Shown: positions 7,015 to 16,600 of the stretch, piece after piece
Numbering within the stretch: the stretch's first letter is position 1
Layout of the letters: each line of letters begins with the position of its first letter
NCBI GenBank assembly: GCA_036506395.1
Contig: DASXRU010000165.1
Location: 1 to 27,795, forward strand
Length of the DNA stretch: 27,795 bases
Direction: 5' to 3'
Source: DASXRU01 sp036506395
Lineage (GTDB): Bacteria > Acidobacteriota > Blastocatellia > Pyrinomonadales > Pyrinomonadaceae
Program-made: the position numbers and the translations under genes
Notes under the pieces: generated by a model
The model's database searches: none
What the model was told of the DNA's origin: nothing
The model's input: only the letters and a program-made list of their open reading frames with translations

Positions 7015-9153
7015 TCAACCGGGCGTCACCCCAAGCTGCCAGAACAGAAAACTCAACGTATCCGTCAGGTCGTCAATCTGTTTGCGCAAAGGCAGACCGC
7101 CTGAGTGTCCCGCTTTGGTATCGTAGTGCAAAAGAATCGGGCGATCGGATGCGCTTGCCGCTTGCAAAAGAGCCGTCATCTTGCGGGCGTGCAGCGGCGC
7201 CACGCGCGTGTCTGAATCTCCGGTGATCAGAAGAACGGCCGGATACTTTGTCCCTGCGCGCACGTTGTGATACGGCGAGTACTTGTAGATGTAGGGGAAC
7301 TGTTTCGGGTCCTCTGCTGACCCGTACTCTGTGATCCAGTATTTCGCCACCAGAAACTTGTCATATCGCACCATGTCGAGCAGGGGATAGGAACAAACCA
7401 CGGCCTGATACAGATCGGGTCGCTGGGTTAGCGCCGTGCCCACCAGCAGGCCGCCATTCGATCCACCGGAGATCGCCAGCTTCGATGGATTCGTGTACTT
7501 GTTCTTGATCAGCCACTCAGCCGCGGCAATGAAATCGTCAAAGACGTTTTGCTTATTCTCGAACATTCCCGCCTTGTGCCACTTCTCGCCAAACTCCCCG
7601 CCGCCGCGCAGGTTGGGCAGAGCGAATACACCGCCGTGCTCGGCCCAAAACGCTGCTGTCGATGAAAACCCGGGCGTCTGGCGCACATTGAATCCACCGT
7701 AGCCCGTCAGGAAAGTGGGCCGATTGCCGTCCAGCTTCGTGCCTTTCTTGTAAACGAGGAACATGGGGATATTGGTGCCGTCCTTCGACGGATACCAAAT
7801 TTGTTTCGTTTCGATCTCAGCACTGTTGACGGGAACGTTTAGGCGGGCCCAAACCTCCTGTTTACCGGTGGAGGGAATGTAGCGATAGATCGTGGAAGGT
7901 TGGCCGAACGAACTGAAGGAGTAAAAGCCCTCGTCGCGATCCTGGCGACCGGACATGCCTCCTGAGGTGCCGATGGTGGGAAACGAGATTTCGCGCACGA
8001 GCTTGCCGGAGGGCTCAAAGATCTTAACGTGCGTGCTGACATTCTCCAGATAGTTAACGAAAACTTTTCCGCCCACGATCGAAGAACTGTTAATGACGGA
8101 AGCACCCTCAGGAACCACCACGCGCCAGTTCGCGGGCGCAGGGTTTCGCAGATCGATATCAATCACGCGCCGGTTCGGCGCCTGATAGTTTGTCGTAGTG
8201 TAAAGATGGTCACCGATAATTGTGCCGCCAAACGACGCTTTCATGTCTTTGACGATCGTCGTGATGGGTCCGTCGGTCTTTAAGTCCTTAAAATATATGT
8301 CGGTATTGTCGCCACTCGATCCGTGAAAGACGTACAACAGGAGATAGCGGCCATCCAGTGAAATGTCGGGGGCAACGGTGTCAGTGAAGCCATAGCCTTC
8401 GCCGAAGATCATCTTGTCTTGCGCCTGGGACGTGCCCATCGCGTGATAGTAGACGCGCGAAACTGTGCGCTTCTCGCCCGGCGGATAGATTGCTTTGGAG
8501 TAGTAGATGCCGCTCTTGTCAGGCAACATCTGAAATCCTGAATAGCGCGCTTCGGCCATCTGATCGGGCAAGTCCTTGCGCGAATCAAGATCCATTAGCC
8601 GGATGACCGTTTCGTCTTTACCGCCCTGGCGCACGCTGTAGATGAGCCATTTTCCATCCTCGGAGATATCGACGATGCCTGCCGACGTGGTTTGATCGGC
8701 GCTCATCTTGTTGGGATCGATCAGCACTTCGTCCTGGCCTTTGAGTCCCTGCCTCATGTAGATGACCGATTGATTCTGCGTAGCCAGCCGCTTGGAAAAG
8801 AAATAGCGATCGCCGCGGGCGGTCGGGATGCCGATGACGTCGATCTTCAGCAGTTGCTCGAGGCGTTTGTGAATGGCGTCGCGTCCGGGCAGCGAGCCGA
8901 TTACCGATTGGGTGTAGCGGTTCTGTTCTTCAATCCAGGCGCGTGTCTCCGGAGCGTCCTGATCCTCGAGCCAGCGATAAGGATCCGAGACTGTGACGCC
9001 GTGCAGCGTTTCAGTAACGTTATCGACGCGCGTCTTTGGCGGCGGCGGCTTAATCAGCGCCCGCTGAGCGGATGCGACGAAGCTGCCCTGGTAAATCAGG
9101 CCGGCTGCCAACAATAGAACGAGTAAAAGGAAACTAGTTCGTCTGGATCGCAT
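7015..9153 (-). CDS. prolyl oligopeptidase, S9A family, exported
   Basis: A serine peptidase that cleaves after proline in short peptides. It has 712 residues with a signal peptide (about 1-29, ending FVASAQ), an N-terminal beta-propeller (roughly 100-450) and a C-terminal alpha/beta-hydrolase domain. The catalytic triad is visible: Ser565 in GGSNGGLLVG, Asp648 in GDSDTRV and His683 in KAGHSGG. The family hallmark HGVTVSDPYRWLED is at 51-64, and YGGFNVRQTPGF and NLRGGGEFGEKWH are further conserved blocks. The start ATG 9151-9153 has CAGGAG upstream at good spacing. The signal peptide places it in the periplasm or outside, where it may serve peptide scavenging together with the M14 peptidase at 13.6 kb (inference). 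Confidence 0.96.
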   Translation of the reverse strand: MRSRRTSFLLLVLLLAAGLIYQGSFVASAQRALIKPPPPKTRVDNVTETLHGVTVSDPYRWLEDQDAPETRAWIEEQNRYTQSVIGSLPGRDAIHKRLEQLLKIDVIGIPTARGDRYFFSKRLATQNQSVIYMRQGLKGQDEVLIDPNKMSADQTTSAGIVDISEDGKWLIYSVRQGGKDETVIRLMDLDSRKDLPDQMAEARYSGFQMLPDKSGIYYSKAIYPPGEKRTVSRVYYHAMGTSQAQDKMIFGEGYGFTDTVAPDISLDGRYLLLYVFHGSSGDNTDIYFKDLKTDGPITTIVKDMKASFGGTIIGDHLYTTTNYQAPNRRVIDIDLRNPAPANWRVVVPEGASVINSSSIVGGKVFVNYLENVSTHVKIFEPSGKLVREISFPTIGTSGGMSGRQDRDEGFYSFSSFGQPSTIYRYIPSTGKQEVWARLNVPVNSAEIETKQIWYPSKDGTNIPMFLVYKKGTKLDGNRPTFLTGYGGFNVRQTPGFSSTAAFWAEHGGVFALPNLRGGGEFGEKWHKAGMFENKQNVFDDFIAAAEWLIKNKYTNPSKLAISGGSNGGLLVGTALTQRPDLYQAVVCSYPLLDMVRYDKFLVAKYWITEYGSAEDPKQFPYIYKYSPYHNVRAGTKYPAVLLITGDSDTRVAPLHARKMTALLQAASASDRPILLHYDTKAGHSGGLPLRKQIDDLTDTLSFLFWQLGVTPG

Positions 9154-9181
9154 TGGTGTGTCTCCTGGAAAAAGTAACTGT

Positions 9182-9538
9182 TTAATTTTCAGATGGCGGG
9201 GGTGGTACTAGTGGCTCAAGTTTCATGATTAAGTCCGGCATGTGGACACGTGCCACTTCCCAAACCAACGCATCATCAATTTCTCCATATTCGTGAATCA
9301 GGACATTGCGCTGTCCGACAATTCGGGACGAGGGAATCTCCGAGTGTGTCTTCCGAAACTCAAACGAGACTCGACCAGCTGCCTCTCCAATGACCTCAAG
9401 ATGGCGTTCGACAGCGCCTCGTAACATTCGGTTTTCTAAATATTCTTCATACGATGAGGATGATACAAATCCCATTATTGCGCGGGCTGCGTCCAGCATG
9501 TCCCATAGGTAGGCTGCATCATTTGTTTCAGGCGGCAT
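9182..9538 (-). CDS. HepT-like HEPN ribonuclease toxin
   Basis: A 118-residue toxin of the HepT/MntA toxin-antitoxin type. The HEPN RNase motif R-x4-H-x-Y is intact (R77, H82, Y84 in QRNVLIHEY). In the studied homologues the Tyr is AMPylated by the partner nucleotidyltransferase, which silences the toxin. The frame extends upstream to 9625, but that extension lies inside the antitoxin gene; ATG 9538 gives the normal HepT N-terminus and an 11-nt overlap with the antitoxin end. The Pro-rich tail (VPPPPSEN) is not part of the fold. It lies downstream of its antitoxin, as is usual. Confidence 0.88.
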   Translation of the reverse strand: MPPETNDAAYLWDMLDAARAIMGFVSSSSYEEYLENRMLRGAVERHLEVIGEAAGRVSFEFRKTHSEIPSSRIVGQRNVLIHEYGEIDDALVWEVARVHMPDLIMKLEPLVPPPPSEN

Positions 9539-9833
9539 ACAGGACTTTCTGGGTTGAAAGAATTTCGTGCCGTCGAAAGGGGTTACGCAACGCCCGACTG
9601 GACAACAAATCAACCTCGCGTCCAAAAATCTTCTTCAGCTCTTCGAGCATGTCCACCCATTCGTAAAGGCTCCATTGCGCGTCGGCGGAAAAGCTGACCA
9701 ACACGTCCACATCGCTATCTCCGTCGAAGTCTTCGCGTAAAACTGACCCGAAGAGGGCCAACTCGCGGACTCTCCAGCGACGGCAAAATTCGTCAATCTT
9801 ATTCTGGGGCACTTTGATCCTAAGATTGTTCAT
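9528..9833 (-). CDS. MNT-domain minimal nucleotidyltransferase antitoxin
   Basis: A 101-residue minimal nucleotidyltransferase, the antitoxin of the HepT pair. The signature G29-S30-x10-D41-x-D43 is present in FGSVLREDF...SDVDVLV, with a third acidic residue near D75 (GREVDLL), so the metal-binding set looks complete and AMPylation activity is expected from the family. ATG 9831-9833 has no clear Shine-Dalgarno. A TACAAT hexamer on the minus strand (plus coordinates 9863-9868) could be its -10 box, and a small inverted repeat AGGCT/AGCCT (9845-9859) lies in the leader. The gene starts 51 nt after the stop of the molybdoenzyme on the same strand, so it may be read from its own promoter or as an operon tail. 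Confidence 0.88.
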   Translation of the reverse strand: MNNLRIKVPQNKIDEFCRRWRVRELALFGSVLREDFDGDSDVDVLVSFSADAQWSLYEWVDMLEELKKIFGREVDLLSSRALRNPFRRHEILSTQKVLYAA

Positions 9834-9884
9834 AAGCGATTCGAAGGCTAACTCAGCCTCGTATTGTAATCAAGGACAGGAAGC

Positions 9885-12209
9885 TTAATCAGATGGGTCA
9901 ACATTCACGGACTGTCGCAAGCTTATCACGACTGATTTCGACGCGGGAGTATTACTCTTGTCGGCCACGCTGCCGATTGGCACCAAAACATTTGCTTCGG
10001 GAAAGTATGTGGCCGCGCAGAGGCGCGGAATATTGTATGGCACGACCGCGAAGTGGCGCGCGGTTCTTTCGCCATCTGAAAAATGGCTGATGAGATCGAC
10101 GTGCTGTCCCTCGCTTAGTCCCGCCTCCCGAATATCGATGGGGTTAAGCAGGACTACGCGGCGGCCGGCTCGTATGCCGCGATAGCGATCGTCCAGGCCA
10201 TAGATCGTGGTATTGAACTGATCGTGGCTGCGCATGGTTAGCATCAGGAACTGGCCGGGCTGCAAATCATGTTGCGGCAGATCGTGAACGGTAAAGTGGG
10301 CGCGCCCGTCGGGTGTCTTGAATTGACGATGACGGGCTTCGTTTGGCAGATAGAATCCTCCGGGTTGTTTCACGCGCTTATCGTAGTTTGCAAATCCAGG
10401 GACGATGCGCTCGATAGCATCGCGAATGCGATCGTAGTCGGCAATCAGGCTTTCCCAGTCAACCGTCGAGCGCCTGCCAAGAGTACATTGCGCCAGCCGG
10501 GCCACAATCGCCGGCTCGCTTAGTAAATGGGTAGATGCCGGCGCCAGCTTGCCGCGCGACGTTTGCACTACGCCCATGGAATTTTCGGTGCTTACGAACT
10601 GCGGACCACTTGCCTGCACATCGATTTCCGTTCGGCCGAGGCAGGGCAGGATCAGAGCCTGCTTGCCGGTAATCAAATGTCCGCGATGAAGTTTCGTTGA
10701 CACATGCACCGTCAGGTGGCAGCGACGCAGCGCGTCGGCCGTGTACTCCGTGTCCGGAGTAGCGGAAAGAAAGTTTCCCCCCAGGGCGAAGAACACTTTT
10801 GCCTGGCCCTCATGCATTGCTTTGATTGCCTTCACTGTATCGAACCCGTGTTTGCGCGGCGGCTCGAAACCGAATTGTTCGGCCAGCCTGTTTAGGAAAT
10901 CATCTTTCGGCTGTTCCCAGATGCCCATCGTGCGATCACCCTGCACGTTGCTGTGCCCGCGCACGGGGCAGAGTCCGGCGCCCGGCTCGCCTATCTGGCC
11001 GCGAAGCAACATCAGGTTCACGATCTCCTGGATGTTGGCCACAGCATTCTTGTGCTGTGTCAGGCCCATGGCCCAGCAAAAGATCGTTCGCTCAGACGCC
11101 ATGAAGATATTTGCGGCGTCCTCGATCAGCCCGATGGTCACACCACTTTGTTCGAGTATTTCGCCCCACCTGGCTTGATCGAGCGCCGCTTTGAACTCGG
11201 CGAAACCGCTGGTGTGTTGCTTAATAAACTCGTGATCTAAAACGGAGCCGGGGCGGTGCTCTTCCGCCTCGAGCACCTTCTTCATGATGCCCTTCAGTAG
11301 CGCGACGTCGCCATTGATACGCACCTGGAGAAACAGATCGGCGAGTGTTGTGCCTTCCCCCAACAACCCAAAAACCTCCTGCGGATGTTTGAAGCGAGTC
11401 ATCCCGGTTTCAGGCAGTGGATTTATGTGGACCAACTTGCAGCCACGGCGTTTCGCGTGCAACAAACTGGTCAGCATGCGCGGATGATTGGTGCCGGGGT
11501 TCTGGCCAATAACGAAGATTGCCTCCGCCAGATCGAAATCCTCCAGAGTTACTGTTCCCTTGCCTACGCCGATAGTCTCGACCAGCGCGGCGCCGCTTGA
11601 TTCATGACACATGTTGGAACAGTCAGGCAAATTGTTGGTGCCGAACTGCCGCACGAAAAGCTGATAGAGGAAAGCGGCTTCGTTGCTGGTACGACCGGAG
11701 GTGTAAAAGATTGCTTCGTCAGGTGATGCCAGCGAGTTCAGCTCGCTCGCAATCAAGGCGAACGCTTCGTTCCAGTTGATTGGCTCGTAATGCGCGCCGC
11801 CTTCGCGTAAAACCATCGGCTGCGTAATGCGTCCCTGCTTGTTAAGCCAGTAATCAGACTGGCAGGAAAGATCGCTCAAGCTCCATTGCTGAAAAAAGTC
11901 CGGCGTGACGCGACTTGTGGTGGCTTCGTCGGCTACGTGTTTTGCGCCCTCTTCACAAAACTCAAAATGCGAGCGCTCGCCGTCAGGCTCCGGCCAGGCA
12001 CATCCGGGACAATCGAATTCTCCTTTTTGGTTTAGGCGCAGCAGAGTACGCGTGCCGCGCAGGGGACCCATCTCGCCCCAGGCGTGCTTGATGCTGGCGG
12101 CAATCGCAGGAATGCCGCCGGCGACTTTCCTGATGGGTTTGATCTGGACAGGGCTTGTTTCTTCGGGAGGCTGAGCGCTGGGCTGGGGTCTTTGTTTCTC
12201 GCTGGCCAT
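9885..12209 (-). CDS. FdhF/YdeP family molybdopterin oxidoreductase
   Basis: A 774-residue cytoplasmic molybdopterin enzyme of the YdeP-type formate-dehydrogenase-like group. No signal peptide is visible. Conserved blocks are FDCPGCAWPEP (C67, C70), FYTSGRTSNEAAFLYQLF, LPDCSNMCHESSG (C201, the position that can ligate Mo), GQNPGTNHPRM, CPVRGHSNVQGDR and the C-terminal RSHDQFNTTIYGLDDRYRG. Only scattered N-terminal cysteines are seen rather than the full Fe-S motif of true formate dehydrogenases. Escherichia coli YdeP is linked to acid resistance; the substrate of the family is not established. The MOSC gene 131 nt upstream on the same strand fits a molybdenum-cofactor-related unit. Confidence 0.93.
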   Translation of the reverse strand: MASEKQRPQPSAQPPEETSPVQIKPIRKVAGGIPAIAASIKHAWGEMGPLRGTRTLLRLNQKGEFDCPGCAWPEPDGERSHFEFCEEGAKHVADEATTSRVTPDFFQQWSLSDLSCQSDYWLNKQGRITQPMVLREGGAHYEPINWNEAFALIASELNSLASPDEAIFYTSGRTSNEAAFLYQLFVRQFGTNNLPDCSNMCHESSGAALVETIGVGKGTVTLEDFDLAEAIFVIGQNPGTNHPRMLTSLLHAKRRGCKLVHINPLPETGMTRFKHPQEVFGLLGEGTTLADLFLQVRINGDVALLKGIMKKVLEAEEHRPGSVLDHEFIKQHTSGFAEFKAALDQARWGEILEQSGVTIGLIEDAANIFMASERTIFCWAMGLTQHKNAVANIQEIVNLMLLRGQIGEPGAGLCPVRGHSNVQGDRTMGIWEQPKDDFLNRLAEQFGFEPPRKHGFDTVKAIKAMHEGQAKVFFALGGNFLSATPDTEYTADALRRCHLTVHVSTKLHRGHLITGKQALILPCLGRTEIDVQASGPQFVSTENSMGVVQTSRGKLAPASTHLLSEPAIVARLAQCTLGRRSTVDWESLIADYDRIRDAIERIVPGFANYDKRVKQPGGFYLPNEARHRQFKTPDGRAHFTVHDLPQHDLQPGQFLMLTMRSHDQFNTTIYGLDDRYRGIRAGRRVVLLNPIDIREAGLSEGQHVDLISHFSDGERTARHFAVVPYNIPRLCAATYFPEANVLVPIGSVADKSNTPASKSVVISLRQSVNVDPSD

Positions 12210-12340
12210 CTCGTCTATCTCAAGTCTGTCTTCTCTCGTGCTTGTGTCCCGTGGTTAATCGCCAGGACAGCGAACACCACATCGAGACATAGAGATCAGC
12301 GAGAGTAGTTGCGACTAATTCTAGTTGGCTCGATAGACGT

Positions 12341-12826
12341 TTACAACATCACATCGCGGCTGCCATTCACAATGTGAACCGGCTGTCCTACGGCAAGTCT
12401 TCCCGGCCGCAGTACCCGGGCATAAACGCGCGACCACCCCGGGTTCACTTTCTGCGAGATGCGTATGAACTTTCCATCGCTGAATGAAGCGGTCATCGAG
12501 TCGCAAGGCGAAGTGTATGAAGCCACTTCAATCAGCGCCTCATCGCCGAGCGCCATGCGCATCCCCGGCCCGAGCGCGGCCCAGTCAATTCCCACCAGGG
12601 TCACGTTTTCTCCGACCGCACCGGGAAAGATCGGATGGCCTTCGTGCTGCAACTCGAGGATGCGTTCCAGCGAGTAGAGACAAAGGGCTCGTTCCGGCCC
12701 CCCGTGAATGTCGGTGAACTTCTGCACGTCGCCCATCAAACCTGTTGTTGTCAGCATCGCTTCGCGCACCGCCAGCTTGGGGACGCCACCCTGCGACGTG
12801 TTGAGTTGAAATATTCGTCCCTGCAT
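12341..12826 (-). CDS. MOSC domain protein
   Basis: A 161-residue stand-alone MOSC domain (molybdenum cofactor sulfurase C-terminal type), related to YiiM/YuaD proteins. Seen: the HGGPERALCLYS block (residues 41-52), PGAVGENVTLVGIDW (68-82) and the conserved Cys108 in YTSPCDSM, proposed in the family to carry or receive sulfur. It lies directly upstream of the YdeP-like molybdoenzyme on the same strand, so it may modify or deliver that enzyme's cofactor (inference). The start ATG 12824-12826 faces the zinc-ribbon gene across a 145-nt divergent intergenic region. Residues and length agree with an intact gene. Confidence 0.92.
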   Translation of the reverse strand: MQGRIFQLNTSQGGVPKLAVREAMLTTTGLMGDVQKFTDIHGGPERALCLYSLERILELQHEGHPIFPGAVGENVTLVGIDWAALGPGMRMALGDEALIEVASYTSPCDSMTASFSDGKFIRISQKVNPGWSRVYARVLRPGRLAVGQPVHIVNGSRDVML

Positions 12827-12971
12827 GACTTAGTCTTACCTAAAGGCCCCGCGTAATGCAATTTCCTTCGATCAGATTACGGCTGAACAAGCATCGTCCG
12901 GCGAACCTCGCTGCTTTCGTTGAAACATTATCATTCTTCCCCGGCGTAATAGGCTCTAACGGAGCCAGCAA

Positions 12972-13463
12972 ATGTTCTGCCCTGAATGCGCCACTCAAAA
13001 CCTCGAACCGGCCAAGTTTTGCCGCGTCTGTGGCACGAACCTCGAGGTAGTTTCGCTGGCGCTGGCGGCAATACAGAACCCTGCGGACAATAAAATTGAA
13101 GGATCCGGCAGTCAACCTGGTAAGGACGAGCGCCTGGAGCGAAAACGAGAGGGCCTGCGTCACACTCTTCAAGGAAGTATGCTGCTTTTAGTTTCGGCTT
13201 TGATTGCTGGAGTCGGCTTCCTGGTAGCGAAGGACTTATTGGGCTGGTTGGTTCTTTGGTCAATCTTCTTCGGCTGGATGGCGGTCTGGGGCACATTCCT
13301 GTTCGGGTCAGGTTTGAGCACCCTGCTCGAGGCGAAATTGATATCGCCTGCACGCAAATCAACAGACCCAACCAAATCGATCGCTCTGGAGAAACCAACG
13401 ATTTCACTACCCCCGTTCAGTGTAACGGAACGCACGACGAGGCATTTGGAAGAAAGGAACTAA
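12972..13463 (+). CDS. zinc-ribbon small membrane protein
   Basis: A 163-residue protein that begins with a zinc ribbon, C3-x2-C6 and C17-x2-C20 (FCPECATQN...FCRVCGTNLE). A charged segment follows (about 48-66), then two hydrophobic helices (about 68-86 and 90-113) separated by a short turn, and a polar C-terminal tail. This layout is common in bacterial proteins of unknown function, presumably with the ribbon in the cytoplasm. GGAG at 12961-12964 is spaced seven bases from the ATG. It is divergent from the MOSC gene and 140 nt upstream of the M14 peptidase, which seems to have its own promoter. No specific role can be assigned. Confidence 0.75.
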   Translation: MFCPECATQNLEPAKFCRVCGTNLEVVSLALAAIQNPADNKIEGSGSQPGKDERLERKREGLRHTLQGSMLLLVSALIAGVGFLVAKDLLGWLVLWSIFFGWMAVWGTFLFGSGLSTLLEAKLISPARKSTDPTKSIALEKPTISLPPFSVTERTTRHLEERN

Positions 13464-13491
13464 CCTGGGGTCAATTCCTCAAATAAACCAT

Positions 13492-13520
13492 TTGACTTAC
13501 CTTTCACCTTAGCTTAAAAG
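13492..13520 (+). promoter_or_regulatory. predicted sigma-70-like promoter of the M14 peptidase gene
   Basis: TTGACT (13492-13497) and TAAAAG (13515-13520) are spaced by exactly 17 bases, about 80 nt upstream of the peptidase start. A small inverted repeat AGCTT/AAGCT (13511-13522) overlaps the -10 box and might be an operator. Confidence 0.45.
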
Positions 13521-13602
13521 CTTCTTCTCCCTTTTCAATAACCGGCTGGGCGAGCTGCGCCACTATGCCGGAATTCAGATCTGAAACATAGAGGAACATG
13601 AA

Positions 13603-16600
13603 ATGACTCGCGATATGCCCGTTCGCTCCCTGTTTTTAGCGGTGCTTCTCATTGCCGCGGCCACCATTTCGACCAGCGCCCAGGTCAAACTCGCACGTGA
13701 CCCGGCTCAGCCTATCGATGAGGAATACACGAAGAAGATTCGCGAGTACACCACCGAGTCATTCTTCAACTCACCTTTGACTGACTATCTGCCCGCATCA
13801 GCAACGGTGCCGACACCGAAAGCGGTGCTCGGCGACGTTGCCGGAGCGCCGGGCAAGCTGCCTTATTCCGCTGAGGTCTATCGCTACATGCGTATGCTGG
13901 AAAAGGCCACTCCGCGCGTCAAAGTCTTTTCCATCGGCACAAGCGAAGAGGGCCGCGAGATGATCGCGGTGGCGATCGCTTCCGAAAGTTTGCTGGCGAA
14001 GCTCGATGAAAACCGCGCCCGGCTGGCCAAACTCGCCGACCCGCGGACGATCAAGATGGATGACGCCGAAGCCGACCGGCTGGTCGAAGCCTCGTTTCCC
14101 GTCTACTACATAACGGGCACGATTCATTCTCCTGAAACCGGCGCACCCACCGCGCTCATGGAGTTGGCCTACCGGCTGGCCGTGGACGATAGCCCATACA
14201 TAAAGGCCATCCGCGATGGCATGGTTACGCTAATCACGCCGGTGGTCGAAGCCGATGGCCGCGATCGCATGGTGGACGTTTACAACTGGCATCTGGCGCA
14301 TCCGAATGATAACTGGCCCGCGCTAATCTACTGGGGCCATTACGTCGCGCATGACAACAATCGCGACGCGATTGGGCTGTCGCTGAAACTGACGCGTAAT
14401 GTGCTGAACACCTTTACCGGCTGGAAAGCCCAGGTGCTCCACGACCTGCATGAGTCTGTGCCTTACCTTTACGACAACACTATCGGGGATGGCCCCTACA
14501 ACGCCTGGGTCGATCCGATACTGACTGACGAATGGCAGATGATTGGTTGGAACAACGTTTCGGAGATGACAAAGTTCGGCATGCCCGGCGTCTTCGCGCA
14601 CGGCACATTCGACACCTGGTCCCCGGGCTATTTGATGTTCATTGCCGCCACCCATAACGGCATCAGCCGGCTTTATGAAACGTTCGGCAATGCCGGGGCC
14701 GACACAGTAGTGCGCACGCTTTCGCCTGATGAGTATTCACGCACGTGGTATCGCCAGAATCCACCGCTGCCACGCGCCCGTTGGTCGCAGCGCAACAACA
14801 ACAACTACGAAGAGACCGCGCTGCTAATCTCTTTGAACTACTTCAATCAAAACAGCAAACTTTTCCTCAAGAATTTTTACTTGAAGAGCAAGCGCTCCGT
14901 GGAAAAGCCTATGAACGAGGGTCCGGCGGCGTATGTTTTTCCGGGAGACGATCCCCGTCCCGGCAATCAAGCCGAGCTGTTGCGCACGCTGCAAGCACAG
15001 GGTGTTGAGATCAGCCAGGCTAATGCGCCGTTCACTGTGACAGTTAAGAAGAAGAAAGCCGATCGTGGTGACTCCAAAGCAGCGGCGCCAGCGGGTGGAT
15101 CACCGTCAGAATCAGCGGGAACAACTGGAACTCCTTCGACGCCAGTCGCCACAGCAACACCTTCGGATGCTGTACCGCGGGCATCAGCCAGCCCGTCACC
15201 ACCCGCGCCCCAGTCAGTGTCGATTACGGTGACAGAACGTTCGCAAGAGAAAAAAAGCGAAACGGAGCCCCGCCAGTTCCCTGCCGGCAGCTATATCGTG
15301 CGCATGGACCAGCCCTACAGCCGCATCGCCGATGCCCTGCTCGATTACCAGTACTGGAGCCCGCATGATCCACAACAGAGTGTTTATGACGACACCGCCT
15401 GGACCATGGGCGAACTGGCAAACGTGGAAGTGGTCCGCGTGATGGACAGAAACGTTTTGGCCGCTCCCATGCAAAGTATCACCGACGAGGTGCACTCACG
15501 CGGCGCCGTCAGCGGCAGCGGCGTCACTTATCTCATAAACCACAACGCAGACAATGCACTGGTGACTTTGCGATATCGCCTGAGGGATTTGACTGTGGAA
15601 GCGGCGGAAGAAAGTTTTGAAGCTGCCGGTCACAAATTCAATCGCGGCTCGTTCATCATTCGCAAAGCGCCCCCCGACGAGTTGAATCGCATCGCCAACC
15701 AACTCGGCATTCAGGTTTATGGGGTGACTGAAGCTGTTACGGTGAAGACTCATCCGGTCAAACCCGCGCGCATTGCCCTCATGCACACCTGGTTGAGCAC
15801 GCAGGATGAAGGCTGGTGGCGCCTGGCGTTCGATCAGTTGCAGGTGCCGTACGCGTACATCAGCACGCAGGATGCGGCCAGGGACTCGGACCTCAGAAAC
15901 AAGTATGACGTGATTATTCTTGCGCCCGTCGGACGCGGCGCGGCGGCTATTATCAGCGGCCTACCGATGTACGGCAATCCTTTGCCATGGAAGACAACTT
16001 CCCTGACACCTAATCTGGGGAAGATCGATGCGACAGACGACATGCGTCCCGGTCTCGGTTGGTCCGGTCTGATGAACCTGCAGAAGTTCGTTCAGCAGGG
16101 CGGGGTTTTTATAACCACGGACGATACGTCTGATTTCGCCATCAGCTATGGCCTGACGCCGGGAATCAGCATCACGCGCTCGTCACGTCTAAAAGCCGTG
16201 GGCGACATTCTGCGCGTGAAAACTGTCGATGCCGCGAGTCCGATCGCTTATGGTTACGGCGATTCGCTGGCGATGTACTGCTCAAATGGCCCAATCTTCA
16301 ATGTCAGCAACTCTGTTGGCGGCCGTGGCGGACGAGGCCCGCGCGAGCAGCGGGCCACGGGTCGCGGGACTCCCGACGATCCTGACGTCGTCCAGGGACG
16401 TTCACCGGTTGAGCCACCGGAACCGCCGAAAGCGGAAGTTTGGGAAGCGCTGCCTTTGACAGACGAACAGCGTCGGAACAATGTGGGCCTGATTCCACCG
16501 AATCAACGCCCGCGCGTGGTACTGCGTTATGGCGACAGCCGCGAGTTGTTCGTGGCGGGACTGCTCGACGGGGGCGACGAAATCGCCCAACACGCTGCCG

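Noticed and set aside
9539..9625. Longer N-terminus for the HepT gene starting at 9625
   Set aside because: The extra 29 residues lie in the antitoxin coding region in another frame and do not resemble HepT; ATG 9538 gives the normal family start.
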